NCBI RefSeq assembly: GCF_008386585.1
Contig: NZ_VUOB01000074.1
Location: 37,751-101,750, forward strand
Direction: 5' to 3'
Length of the DNA: 64,000 nucleotides
Source of the DNA: Solihabitans fulvus
Lineage (GTDB): Bacteria; Actinomycetota; Actinomycetes; Mycobacteriales; Pseudonocardiaceae
The position numbers and the translations under genes are program-made. The notes beneath the pieces were generated by a model, which saw only the letters and a program-made list of their open reading frames with translations, made no database searches and had not been told where the DNA came from. Below are positions 26,993 to 35,664 of this stretch, piece by piece. Each line of letters starts with the position of its first letter. Positions within the stretch are counted from its first letter, which is position 1.

Positions 26993-27013
26993 GAAGTACT
27001 ACTAATAGAAGTA
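26993..27013. promoter_or_regulatory. repeated GAAGTA elements in the PadR/LLM divergent promoter
   Basis: GAAGTA occurs at 26993-26998 and 27008-27013 (15-bp period), each preceded by TACT so that TACT..AGTA half-palindromes form. It is the AT-richest patch of the 64-bp gap. It is a candidate PadR operator overlapping the promoters. Confidence 0.45.
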
Positions 27014-27032
27014 TTCGACGTGGAGGTCGGCG

Positions 27033-28175
27033 ATGAAGTTCTCCATGATCATCGAGGCGCAGACCGCGAACCCCAGTGCCGAGACGGAACGTCAGGTGCT
27101 GCACGACTGTCTCGACCAGGCGGTGCTCGCGGAGCAGACCGGATTCGACCGCGTGTGGGCGGTGGAACACCACGGGCTCAAGTGGTACGCGCACATGAGC
27201 GCCTCCGAGATCTTCCTCAGCTACGTCGCGGCACGCACCAGCCGCATCCGGATCGGCCACGGCGTGGTGTGCATGCCGTTTCACTTCAACCATCCTGTGC
27301 GGGTCGCCGAGCGCGCCGCCATGCTGGACGTGCTGTCCGGCGGGCGCCTCGACCTCGGCGCGGGACGCGGGGCGACCGCCCAGGAGACCGCGCTGTACGG
27401 CGTGGATCCCGAGGCGACCCACGCGGAGGTCGAGGAGGCGCTGCGGATCATCGGCAGCGTCTGGCAGGACGAGACCTTCGAATGGCACGGCAAGCTGCTG
27501 GACATCGTTCCCCCGCAGGGCAGACAGTTCACCGTGCTCCCCCGGCCGATGCAACGGCCGCACCCGCCGCTGTTCCTGGCCTGCTCCAAGGACACCTCCG
27601 TGGTGCTGGCGGCCGAGTACGGCGTCGGCGCGCTGGTGCTCGGGTTCGCCGGCCCCGACGAGGTGGCCAGGCTGCGCGCCATCTACGACAAGGCGATCGC
27701 GGCGCGGACCGGCGACCGCCTGGTATCCACCGAGGTCAACAACCACTTCGCGGCGCTGTGCCCGACGACCGTGCTGCCAGACCGGGAACTGGCCGTGCGG
27801 ACCGGTGTTCGCGGTCAGCGGTTCTTCGCCCAGTCGATCGCGCACTGGTACGGCGCGGGGCCGGTGCCGGACGAGGTGGTGCGGGAGGGGCAGGACGAGG
27901 TCGCGGCGATCCGGCAGGCAGGCGACGACATGGTGGCCTACCTGCACGAGGCGCGCATCCCGGTCCGGCCGTCGAGCACGGCGACCTACCACGCGGCGCA
28001 CGCCTACGGCGATCACCGGGACGCGGTGTCCTACGTCGAGCGGCTGCGCGAGGCGGGCGCCGACGAGATCATGTGCCTGATCCAGATGGGCACGGTGCCG
28101 CAGGACATCTGCCTTGAGACCATCCGCCAGTGGGGTGAGCACGTCATCCCGCACTTCCGCGAGGGACGTGCGTGA
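27033..28175 (+). CDS. LLM class flavin-dependent oxidoreductase
   Basis: A 380-residue luciferase-like (TIM-barrel) oxidoreductase using FMNH2 or F420. Family landmarks include MKFSMIIEAQT at the start, FDRVWAVEHHGLKWYAHMS, ARTSRIRIGHGVV and RVAERAAMLDVLSGGRLDLG. The ATG at 27033 has TGGAGG upstream. It is first in an apparent operon with an SDR, an esterase, a flavin reductase and another LLM; the reductase suggests a two-component FMN monooxygenase. The substrate is unknown; hydroxylation or Baeyer-Villiger-type oxidation is plausible. Confidence 0.85.
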   Translation: MKFSMIIEAQTANPSAETERQVLHDCLDQAVLAEQTGFDRVWAVEHHGLKWYAHMSASEIFLSYVAARTSRIRIGHGVVCMPFHFNHPVRVAERAAMLDVLSGGRLDLGAGRGATAQETALYGVDPEATHAEVEEALRIIGSVWQDETFEWHGKLLDIVPPQGRQFTVLPRPMQRPHPPLFLACSKDTSVVLAAEYGVGALVLGFAGPDEVARLRAIYDKAIAARTGDRLVSTEVNNHFAALCPTTVLPDRELAVRTGVRGQRFFAQSIAHWYGAGPVPDEVVREGQDEVAAIRQAGDDMVAYLHEARIPVRPSSTATYHAAHAYGDHRDAVSYVERLREAGADEIMCLIQMGTVPQDICLETIRQWGEHVIPHFREGRA

Positions 28176-28951
28176 TGGCGCAGCTGGCCGGCAAGGTCGC
28201 GCTGATCACCGGCGGCGCCAGGGGGCAGGGCGAGGCGGCCGCGCGCACGTTCGCCGCGCGCGGCGCGAAGGTCGTGCTCACCGACCTGCTCACCGTGCAG
28301 GGTGAGCAGGTGGCCGCGTCACTCGGCGCGGACGCGCGGTTCGTGCGGCACGACGTGAGCGACGAGCAGGGGTGGCGGCTGCCGGTCCGGGTGGCGTTGG
28401 CGGAGTTCGGCTCGCTCGACGTGTTGGTGAACAACGCCGGCGTGTACTCGACGGCGTGGATCGAGCAGGAGAGCGCCGCACGGTTCCGGCGGCTGCTCGA
28501 GGTGAACCTGCTCGGCGTGTTCTTCGGGCTGCGCGCGGTGGTGCCGGCGATGCGGACCGGTGGCGGCGGGTCCATCGTGAACGTGTCCTCGACCGCCGGC
28601 ATGCAGGGCGTGCCCGGCCACGGCGCGTACGGCGCGAGCAAATGGGCGGTGCGGGGGTTGACCAAGACGGCGGCGCTCGAACTCGGCGAGCACGGCATCA
28701 GGGTCAACTCGGTGCATCCCGGCGCGGTGGACACGGAGATGATCCGCGGCTCGGGTCTGGTGGCCGGCAACGGAAACTATCCGAAGGTGGCGCTGCGGCG
28801 GCTCGGCACGCCGCAGGACACCGCCGAGCTGGTGGCGTTCCTCGCCTCGGACGCGGCCGCGTACCTGACCGGCGGGGAGTTCGCCGTCGACGGCGGTCTG
28901 GTGGCCGGCACCGCGGCACCGGTCCGGGGCGGTGACCCCGCATGCCGTTGA
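28175..28951 (+). CDS. short-chain dehydrogenase/reductase (SDR)
   Basis: A classical SDR of 258 residues: NAD(P) motif TGGARGQG, NNAG (VNNAGVYS), and the catalytic Ser (NVSSTAG) with Tyr/Lys in YGASK. It resembles 3-alpha/20-beta-hydroxysteroid dehydrogenase-type SDRs that oxidise secondary alcohols. The ATG overlaps the LLM stop codon (TGATG) and an in-frame GTG lies just before it. The gene overlaps the esterase gene downstream by 10 bp, confirming operon structure. Confidence 0.88.
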   Translation: MAQLAGKVALITGGARGQGEAAARTFAARGAKVVLTDLLTVQGEQVAASLGADARFVRHDVSDEQGWRLPVRVALAEFGSLDVLVNNAGVYSTAWIEQESAARFRRLLEVNLLGVFFGLRAVVPAMRTGGGGSIVNVSSTAGMQGVPGHGAYGASKWAVRGLTKTAALELGEHGIRVNSVHPGAVDTEMIRGSGLVAGNGNYPKVALRRLGTPQDTAELVAFLASDAAAYLTGGEFAVDGGLVAGTAAPVRGGDPACR

Positions 28952-29895
28952 GCGCGCAGGCCGCCTCGCTGGTCGCCGGCCTGAACGAGCGGTTTCCCAA
29001 GCTGGGCACCGAGGTGCTGGACGCCGGCGAGGCGCGCAGGCTGGTCGAGCGGGGCTACGCGCAGCGCAAGCCCCTCGCGGTGCACCGGGTCGCCGACCGG
29101 GACATCGCCGGACCCGACGGCACGCGGCTGCCGGTGCGGATCTACTGGCCCGGCGGCGACACCGGCAGCGCGCGGCCGATCGTGGTGTTCCTGCACGGCG
29201 GCGGCTGGGTGCTGTGCTCGGTCGACACGCACGACCAGACCTGCCGCAGGCTGGCCGTCGGCGCCGACGCGATCGTCGTGTCGGTGGAGTACCGCCGCGC
29301 GCCGGAACACCGGTTTCCCACGCCAGTGCACGACGCGCACGCGGCGCTCTCCTGGGCGGCCGGGCACGCGGCCGCGCTCGGCGGCGACCCCGACCGGGTG
29401 GCGGTGGCCGGGGACAGCGCTGGCGGCAACCTCGCGGCGGCGGCGTGCCTGCTGGCCAGGGACCTCGGCGCGCCGCGAATCGCGGCCCAGCTGCTGCTGT
29501 TCCCGATCCTCGACCACGGCGCCGACACGGCCTCGCACCGGGAGTACCGCGACGGCCACTTCTTCACCTCGGCGCACCTGCGGTGGTACTGGGCGCAGTA
29601 CCTGGCGGACCGCGCCGACGGCGACCACCCGTACGCGTCCCCGCTGCGGGCCGACCTCGCCGGCCTGCCGCCCGCGCACATCGTCACCGCCGAGTGCGAT
29701 CTGCTGCGCGACGAGGCAATGGGCTACGCCGAACGGCTGCGAGCTGTTCGGGTGGCAGCCACGTTTCGGTGTTATCCCGGGCTGTTCCATGGTTTTCTGG
29801 CCTTCGAGGATCAACTCGACGCGGCCGGGCCCGCCGGTAGCGAGACCTGGGCCCAGTTCGCGCGGATCCTCGCCGGCGCGGAGGGGGCGGCATGA
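28942..29895 (+). CDS. alpha/beta hydrolase (hormone-sensitive-lipase-type esterase)
   Basis: A 317-residue carboxylesterase of the HSL family: oxyanion-hole motif HGGGW, nucleophile elbow GDSAGGN, acid in TAECDLLRDEA and His in CYPGLFHGFL. It is cytoplasmic, with no signal peptide. It could cleave an ester or lactone produced by the neighbouring LLM monooxygenase and SDR, which is inference from context. It overlaps the SDR gene upstream and the flavin reductase gene downstream (ATGA). Confidence 0.88.
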   Translation: MPLSAQAASLVAGLNERFPKLGTEVLDAGEARRLVERGYAQRKPLAVHRVADRDIAGPDGTRLPVRIYWPGGDTGSARPIVVFLHGGGWVLCSVDTHDQTCRRLAVGADAIVVSVEYRRAPEHRFPTPVHDAHAALSWAAGHAAALGGDPDRVAVAGDSAGGNLAAAACLLARDLGAPRIAAQLLLFPILDHGADTASHREYRDGHFFTSAHLRWYWAQYLADRADGDHPYASPLRADLAGLPPAHIVTAECDLLRDEAMGYAERLRAVRVAATFRCYPGLFHGFLAFEDQLDAAGPAGSETWAQFARILAGAEGAA

Positions 29896-30380
29896 GCCAG
29901 GGGATCGACGCGGGGCGGTTCCGCAGGGTGCTCGGGCGGGTGCCGACCGCCGTGACCGTGACGACGGCCGACACGCCGAACGGCCCGGTGGGCCTGGTGA
30001 TCGGGTCGTTCGTGTCCGTGTCGCTGTCCCCGCCGCTGGTCGGCCTGTTCGTGGACAAGCAGTCCACCAGCTGGCCGCACATCGCGTCGGCGGGCTCGTT
30101 CGCGGTGAACGTCCTCGGGCACGACCAGCACGAGCTGTGCGCGCGGTTCGCCCGCAGCGGCGGCGACAAGTTCGAGGGGCTGCGCTGGACACCGTCGTCG
30201 CTGGGGCATCCGCTGCTGCCCGGCGCGACGGCGTGGATCGAGTGCGGTCTGCACGAGGTGCACGAGATCGGCGACCACTTCCTCGCGGTCGGCAGGGTGC
30301 TCGACCTGGCCGAGGCGGACGCCCCGCATCCGTTGGTGTTCCACAAGGGGACGCTGCGCGTGCTGGCCGCCACCACCTGA
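29892..30380 (+). CDS. flavin reductase family protein
   Basis: A 162-residue split-barrel flavin reductase (HpaC/NtaB/HsaB-like) that supplies FMNH2 to monooxygenases. It shows the family core VTVTTADTPNGPVGLVIGSF, SVSLSPPLVGLFVDK and a conserved C-terminal PLVFHKGTLRVL. The ATGA start overlaps the esterase stop. It is flanked by two LLM oxidoreductases, so it is the likely common electron donor for both, and perhaps for the third LLM on the opposite strand. Confidence 0.85.
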   Translation: MSQGIDAGRFRRVLGRVPTAVTVTTADTPNGPVGLVIGSFVSVSLSPPLVGLFVDKQSTSWPHIASAGSFAVNVLGHDQHELCARFARSGGDKFEGLRWTPSSLGHPLLPGATAWIECGLHEVHEIGDHFLAVGRVLDLAEADAPHPLVFHKGTLRVLAATT

Positions 30381-30416
30381 GCGGCGGCGGCGCCACCCGA
30401 GGTCACGGAGGCAACG

Positions 30417-31412
30417 ATGCCCTTCCTCGCGATCCGTTTCGACTTCCGCAACCCACCCTTCACCGGGGTGGCCATGAGCGACCGGTACGCCGCCGCGCTG
30501 GACATGGTGGTGTGGGCCGAGGAGCACGGCTTCGACCAGGTGGTGCTGTCCGAGCACCACGGCGAGCCGGACGGGTTCGTGTCCAGCCCGCTGGTCCTTG
30601 CCGCGGCCATCGCCGCGCGCACCAGCCGGATCAGCGTGCAGATCGCGGCGATGATCACCTCGATGCACGACCCGCTGCGGTTGGCCGAGGACCTCGCCGC
30701 CGTTGACCTGCTCAGCAGGGGCCGGCTGGCCGTGGTGCTCGCCAACGGTTACGTGCCACGGGAGTTCGCCATGTTCGACCGGCCGATGGCGGAGCGGGTG
30801 CCGCGCACCGAGGAGACGGTGCGGACGCTGCGGCAGGCGTGGACGGGCGAGCCGTTCGAGTTCCGGGGGCGGACCGTGCGCGTGACGCCGGCGCCGCACA
30901 CCCCGGGCGGCCCGAAGATCCTGCTCGGCGCGGCCAGCGAGCGCGCGGCGCGCAGGGCGGCCCGGCTGGCGGACGGGTTCGTGCCGTCGTATCCGCAGCT
31001 GTGGGACTTCTACCGGGACGAGCTGCGCGTGCTCGGCCGGCCCGACCCCGGGCCGTATCTCGGCGGCGACACCAGCTTCGTGCACGTGGCGGCCGATCCC
31101 GACGCGGTGTGGCCGCTGATCGCGCCGCACGCGCTGCACGAGACCAACGCGTACGGGGACAGCTCGCCGGAGGCGCAGATCGGCGGCTACCGGGCCGTCA
31201 CGGACGCCGATGAGCTGCGCGCCGCCGGGCACTACCGGGTGCTGACGCCGGAGGAGCTGGTGGCCGAGCTGACCGGGCCGGCCGGACGGCCGTTCCTGGT
31301 GTGTCATCCCATGATGGGTGGTATACCGCCTGAGCTCGCCTGGGACGGCCTGCGGCTGCTGGCCGATCGCGTGCTGCCGGCGCTTGCCGAGGCGGACCCC
31401 GCAGGTGGCTGA
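30417..31412 (+). CDS. LLM class flavin-dependent oxidoreductase
   Basis: A 331-residue luciferase-like oxidoreductase, shorter than the first LLM. Family features are FDQVVLSEHHGEPDGFVSSP, ARTSRISVQIAAMITSMHDP, EDLAAVDLLSRGRLAVVLAN and a phosphate-binding KILLGAASERAARRAARLAD. GGAGG lies upstream of the ATG. It closes the operon started by the LLM at 27033. The substrate is unknown; the pair with the flavin reductase suggests an FMNH2-dependent oxygenation. Confidence 0.85.
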   Translation: MPFLAIRFDFRNPPFTGVAMSDRYAAALDMVVWAEEHGFDQVVLSEHHGEPDGFVSSPLVLAAAIAARTSRISVQIAAMITSMHDPLRLAEDLAAVDLLSRGRLAVVLANGYVPREFAMFDRPMAERVPRTEETVRTLRQAWTGEPFEFRGRTVRVTPAPHTPGGPKILLGAASERAARRAARLADGFVPSYPQLWDFYRDELRVLGRPDPGPYLGGDTSFVHVAADPDAVWPLIAPHALHETNAYGDSSPEAQIGGYRAVTDADELRAAGHYRVLTPEELVAELTGPAGRPFLVCHPMMGGIPPELAWDGLRLLADRVLPALAEADPAGG

Positions 31413-31436
31413 AGCCCTCCGTGGCAGTCTTGGCTG

Positions 31437-32057
31437 GTGACCACAGATGAGAACGGCCAGCGGGCGCGCGAGTCGTTCGTCGACACGCTGTGGAGCCTGG
31501 TCGTCGACGAGGACGGCCACACCGACGGCCACCCGTCGTGGATCGAGTCCCGGCTCAGGGAGTGGCCGGACGGCGACGCGACCTCGACCGCGCTGCACCG
31601 GCTCCTGGCCAGCGGCGTCGATCCGGACGACCTGACCGATGTGGTGCGGCAGCTACAGCACGAGCTGCTGTACAACCTCTGCCAGCTGATCGACGATCCG
31701 GGGCTGCTCGGCATCGGGCTGGACGAGGAACGGCCCGATGCCGCGGAGTTCGCCTGGGAGCTGACGGCGGTCCGCGAGCAGGAGCGGGTGCCGATCGAGG
31801 CGCTGCACGCGTCGCTGGACGAGCGCGATCCCAGCGGGCGGGGCGGCGAGCCACGCGGCAGACCCGTTCCCGTTCGGCTGCCGGGGCAGCCCGAGCACGT
31901 CCGAGTGGCTCTTGCCCACGCGCTGGCGGGCGACCGGGTCGCGGCGCTGACCGTCTGGCGGAAGGCGACCGGGGTCCCGCTCGGCGAGGCGAGGGCGGCG
32001 CTGGAGCTGCTGGTTGAACAGGTGCGAGGAGAATCCGGGTCGGGTGGCGACAGCTAG
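31437..32057 (+). CDS. hypothetical protein with L7/L12-like C-terminal segment
   Basis: A 206-residue protein, not recognised as a whole, starting at GTG 31437. The N-terminal 120 residues are acidic and helical (SRLREWPDGDATSTALHRLL). A basic Pro/Arg linker leads to a C-terminal segment, GDRVAALTVWRKATGVPLGE then ARAALELLV, which resembles the C-terminal domain of ribosomal protein L7/L12, a motif seen in several actinobacterial proteins of unknown role. Its stop codon overlaps that of the convergent LuxR-type gene. Confidence 0.6.
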   Translation: MTTDENGQRARESFVDTLWSLVVDEDGHTDGHPSWIESRLREWPDGDATSTALHRLLASGVDPDDLTDVVRQLQHELLYNLCQLIDDPGLLGIGLDEERPDAAEFAWELTAVREQERVPIEALHASLDERDPSGRGGEPRGRPVPVRLPGQPEHVRVALAHALAGDRVAALTVWRKATGVPLGEARAALELLVEQVRGESGSGGDS

Positions 32058-34375
32058 GCGTTGCCGACGAACCAGGCCGCGATCTGGGCGCGTGAGGTGA
32101 AGCCCAGCTTGGCGAGGATCCGCTCGACATGTCCCTCGGCGGTGCGCTGCGCGATGACCAGCCGTGCCGCGATCTCCCGGTTGCTCAGTCCGGCGGCGAC
32201 GAGCTCGGCGACGCCGCGTTCCCTCGGGGTCAGATCTCCCTGCGCCGCACGGGGTTCCGGCGCTCTTGGCGGTTCGTCCAGGGCGTAGCCGAGCGCCTCG
32301 TCCAGGGTCAGCGCGGCGCCGGCTCGGCGGGCCGCGCGGACGGCGCGTTGGTCGGCGCTGTCGAGCCGCCGCGCGCAGGTGTCCCGGTACTCCACCAGGT
32401 GTCGGTACTTCGCCAGCGAGAACCCGATCGACCTCGCCACGGGTTCGTTGGCGCCCAACAGGGTCGCGGCCCGCTCCACCGCACCGGCCTCGGCGGCCAC
32501 CCACGCCAGCCCCTCAAGGCACAGCGCGATGCCGAGCGGATCGTGCAGCACGGCCTTGAGCCGCAGGCTGTCGCGCAGCGCGTCGGCGGCCCGCGCGCCG
32601 TCGCCGTGCCGCCACGCCTCCATCGCCTTCGTCCACAGGGCGTAGGACCGGCCGACGGTGTCGCCGCAGCGCACGCAGATCCGTTCCAGCCGCTCGCACA
32701 GCGCCACCGCGCCGACGCCGTCGCCCATCGACGACAGCGTCAAAGCCAGCGGCAGCAGGCTCTCCACCAGCCCGGCGACGTCGTTGCGCGCGGTATGCCC
32801 GGCCAGCGCCTCGGTCAGCAGCGCGACCGCGCTCTCGTGCCGGCGCTGGAACATCTCGGCCTGGCCGCGCACGCCCAACAGGTGCTCGCGCAGGTCCGGC
32901 CGGCCGAGCGCGTCCGCCAGCGCGCCGGCCAGCGCCAGCAACGGTTCCGCCGCCTCGAAGTCGCCTTGCAGCACGGCGAGGCCGCCTGCCGTGAGCGCCG
33001 CGCGGGCCGAGCTGAGGTCCGGTGTCCGGTGCAGCGCGGTGCCGCGCGCCAACCAGTGGCGCCCCTCGGACAGGAAGCCCGCGGTCACCCACCACGGCCG
33101 CAGCGCGGCGGCCAACCGCAGCCCGATCTCGGGGTCGCCACCGGCGCGGTAGCTGAACTCCAGCGCCAGCCGCACGTTGGCGTGGTCGCGGTCGAACCGG
33201 CCCAGCCACTCCAACTGCCTCGGGCCGTACCACTCCCGTTCGGCGCGCTCCGCCAAGGCGAGGTACCGGTCCCGGTGCCGGCGACGCCAGCCGGCCTCCT
33301 CGCCGCGTTCGGCGAGCCGCAGCCTGCCGTACTCCCGCAGCGTCTCGGTCAGGTGGAACCTCGGCACGCCCGCCGCCACCGTCCTGGCCACCACGGACTT
33401 GTCCACCAGGCCGGACAGGGCGTCCAGCACGGCGGTGTCCGGCAGTGCCACGGCGTTGGCACCATGGGACTCGGCGTCGGCGCAGACCGCCTCGGCGTCG
33501 GCGAGTTCGAAACCACCGGAGAACACCGACAGCCGCTCCCACAGCGTCGCCTCGGCGGGGGAACACAACGCGAAACTCCAGTCGATCAGCGCGCGCATGG
33601 TGCGCTGCCTCGACTCCGCGCCGCGATGGCCGAGGCTGAGCAGCCGGAAGCGGTCGCCGAGCAGGTCGGCCACCTGCCGGACGGACAGCGTGCGGAGCCT
33701 GGCCGCCGCGAGTTCGATCGCCAGCGGCACGCCGTCCAGCTCCCGGCACAGCCGCGCGACCGCCTCGGCGTTGTCCTGGTCCAGCGCAAAGTCCGGCTGC
33801 ACCGCGGCGGCGCGGTCGACGAACAGGCAGACCGCCGGGTACCGGGTGAGTCCGGCCGCCGGCAGACCCTCGGTGGGGCAGGACAACGGGAGGACCGTGA
33901 ACAGGTGCTCGCCCCGCGCCCGCAGCGCCTGCCGGCTGGTGGCCAGCACCCTGAGGTTGGGCAGCGCGCGCAGCAGCGCGGTGGCCGTGGCGGCGCACTC
34001 GTCGAGCAGATGCTCGCAGTTGTCCAGGATCAGCAGCACCTGCCGGTCCCCGACGACGTCGCACAGCGACTCGAACGCGCTGCGGCCGGGCGCCTCGCGG
34101 ACCCCGACGGCCTTGGCAACGGTCTGGTCGAGCAGGCCGGCCTCGCGCAGCGACGCCAGCTCGACAAGCCTTGTGCCGCCGGGAAACGCGCGGCGCAGGT
34201 CGGCCGCGCAACGCAGCGCCAACCGGGTCTTGCCGACCCCACCGAAGCCGGTCAGCGTCACCAGGCGGGAGGCGACCAGCAGCCGCCTGACGGTGTCGAG
34301 GTCCGCGCGCCGGCCGACGAAGCTCGTGACATCGCAGGGCAGGTCGCCGACCTTCCCGACGCGGCCCGTGCCCAC
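32054..34375 (-). CDS. NB-ARC ATPase / LuxR-family transcriptional regulator
   Basis: A large regulator of about 773 residues. The N-terminal ATPase has the P-loop GFGGVGKT (43-50) and Walker B VLLILDNCEH, then a winged helix and a long helical tetratricopeptide-like middle, ending in a LuxR HTH (LTPRERGVAELVAAGLSNRE, RTAEGHVERILAKLG). Such LAL-like proteins switch on pathway genes after binding ATP and an inducer. GTG at 34375 is chosen as the first start after the LLM gene stop 32 bp upstream; no strong ribosome binding site is seen. It is probably co-transcribed with that LLM. Confidence 0.8.
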   Translation of the reverse strand: MGTGRVGKVGDLPCDVTSFVGRRADLDTVRRLLVASRLVTLTGFGGVGKTRLALRCAADLRRAFPGGTRLVELASLREAGLLDQTVAKAVGVREAPGRSAFESLCDVVGDRQVLLILDNCEHLLDECAATATALLRALPNLRVLATSRQALRARGEHLFTVLPLSCPTEGLPAAGLTRYPAVCLFVDRAAAVQPDFALDQDNAEAVARLCRELDGVPLAIELAAARLRTLSVRQVADLLGDRFRLLSLGHRGAESRQRTMRALIDWSFALCSPAEATLWERLSVFSGGFELADAEAVCADAESHGANAVALPDTAVLDALSGLVDKSVVARTVAAGVPRFHLTETLREYGRLRLAERGEEAGWRRRHRDRYLALAERAEREWYGPRQLEWLGRFDRDHANVRLALEFSYRAGGDPEIGLRLAAALRPWWVTAGFLSEGRHWLARGTALHRTPDLSSARAALTAGGLAVLQGDFEAAEPLLALAGALADALGRPDLREHLLGVRGQAEMFQRRHESAVALLTEALAGHTARNDVAGLVESLLPLALTLSSMGDGVGAVALCERLERICVRCGDTVGRSYALWTKAMEAWRHGDGARAADALRDSLRLKAVLHDPLGIALCLEGLAWVAAEAGAVERAATLLGANEPVARSIGFSLAKYRHLVEYRDTCARRLDSADQRAVRAARRAGAALTLDEALGYALDEPPRAPEPRAAQGDLTPRERGVAELVAAGLSNREIAARLVIAQRTAEGHVERILAKLGFTSRAQIAAWFVGNA

Positions 34376-34407
34376 CGCGCCACGGTACCAAGCGCTCGCT
34401 CGGGTGG

Positions 34408-35523
34408 CTACGCCTGACGGAAGCGGGTGGTGCTGTGCACCGGATCGGTGTCCAGCCCGGGAATGACGTGTTCGCCGAGCAACCGCAGCGTCTCCTGGTC
34501 CTCCTCGGGCGTCGCCAGGCCCATCGCGAACACCAGCTGGTCGAGGCCGGTGCCGCGCCACCGCTCGCACTGCTCGCGCGCCTCGTCGGGGTCGCCGCAC
34601 ACGATGGTGCCCTCGTTGATCAGGTGCTCGATGCCGTCGAGGTCGTAGTCGGGGATGAGCTGCGGCCACGGCGGAATGCCTTCGGGGCGCGGGAAGGAGT
34701 CGTGGTAGCGGAAGACGTTGCTCTGCTGGTAGGCCAGCCGCGCCCGCACCGCGGCCGCGCGGGCCTTCGCGCCGTCCTCGTCGACGAACGCGGCGGTCAC
34801 CACCACCACGTTGTCGTTGACGAACGCGCCGACCGGTTCCGCGCCGGGGATCGCGCCCTTGTAGGAGCCGATCACCGCTTCCAGGTCGGCGAGCTTGCCC
34901 ACGTTGAAGCCGAGCACACCGAGCCCCTTGTGCGCGGCCATCGCGTAGCTGGCGCTGCTCCCGGCCGCGTACCACATCGCCGGGTGCGCCTTCCCGTACG
35001 GCTTGGGCAGAATCCGGCGCGGCGGCAGCGACCAGTGCTTCCCCTGGAAGCCCTCGTAGACCTCCTGGAGGAACATCTTGGGGAACTCCGCGATGGTCTC
35101 CTCCCATATCTCCTTGGTGCCGTTGAGATCCGTCATGCCCGGGATGAAGCCGAGGATCTCGTGCGAGCCAGCGCCCCGGCCGGTGCCGAACTCGAAGCGG
35201 CCCTCGGTGAGGTGGTCGAGCATCGCGACGCGCTCGGCCACCTTCGCCGGGTGGTTGACCGGGGCGAGCGGGTTGAAGATCGCCGAGCCGAGGTGGATCC
35301 GCTCGGTGGCATGCGCGAGGTAGGCGAGCAGTTCGCCGCTGGCCGACAGGTGCGAGTACTCGTCGAGGAAGTGGTGTTCGGTCGCCCACGCGTACTTGAC
35401 GCCGTTGCGGTCGGCCGCCCTGATCGCCGCGATGTCGTTGAACAGCGCGGTGTGCTCGAACTCGGGATCGCCCTCCCTGCGGTGTCGCGGCGTGTACGTC
35501 TGGACGATCACTCCGAACTCCAT
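34408..35523 (-). CDS. LLM class flavin-dependent oxidoreductase
   Basis: A 371-residue luciferase-like oxidoreductase with MEFGVIVQTYTPRHRREGDP, YAWATEHHFLDEYSHLSASG, ATERIHLGSAIFNPLAPVNH and VAMLDHLTEGRFEFGTGRGA. It belongs to a different subgroup from the two LLMs at 27-31 kb. It is transcribed with the LuxR-type regulator and divergently from the aldehyde dehydrogenase operon. It probably uses reduced FMN from the flavin reductase at 29.9 kb; the substrate is unknown. Confidence 0.85.
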   Translation of the reverse strand: MEFGVIVQTYTPRHRREGDPEFEHTALFNDIAAIRAADRNGVKYAWATEHHFLDEYSHLSASGELLAYLAHATERIHLGSAIFNPLAPVNHPAKVAERVAMLDHLTEGRFEFGTGRGAGSHEILGFIPGMTDLNGTKEIWEETIAEFPKMFLQEVYEGFQGKHWSLPPRRILPKPYGKAHPAMWYAAGSSASYAMAAHKGLGVLGFNVGKLADLEAVIGSYKGAIPGAEPVGAFVNDNVVVVTAAFVDEDGAKARAAAVRARLAYQQSNVFRYHDSFPRPEGIPPWPQLIPDYDLDGIEHLINEGTIVCGDPDEAREQCERWRGTGLDQLVFAMGLATPEEDQETLRLLGEHVIPGLDTDPVHSTTRFRQA

Positions 35524-35573
35524 GCGAACTCCTCACCAGGCTGGCGCAGTGCTCCCAGTCTGGCAGTCCCGTA

Positions 35574-35588
35574 CCCGTGGGCCACGGG
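35574..35588. promoter_or_regulatory. CCCGTGG-G-CCACGGG palindrome in the LLM/ALDH divergent promoter
   Basis: Perfect 7-bp arms around a single G lie 51 bp upstream of the LLM start and about 77-91 bp upstream of the aldehyde dehydrogenase start. It is a candidate operator shared by both transcription units, possibly for the LuxR-type protein encoded next to the LLM. Confidence 0.45.
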
Positions 35589-35664
35589 AGAACTACCCGC
35601 TCCCCTACCTGTCTTCGCGTGCGGCCGTTCCCGTTCCGCCGCACGAAAGGCCATGCTGCGGACC

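Noticed and set aside
32054..35644. A single 1196-codon frame that would fuse the LLM region with the LuxR-type regulator
   Set aside because: The upstream part is out of frame with the real LLM gene and has no domain identity; the regulator starts near 34375 after the LLM stop.
34435..35652. N-terminal extension of the aldehyde dehydrogenase frame upstream of 35653
   Set aside because: It is antisense to the LLM gene and low in similarity to any aldehyde dehydrogenase; the family N-terminus begins at MTSVADRTWR.
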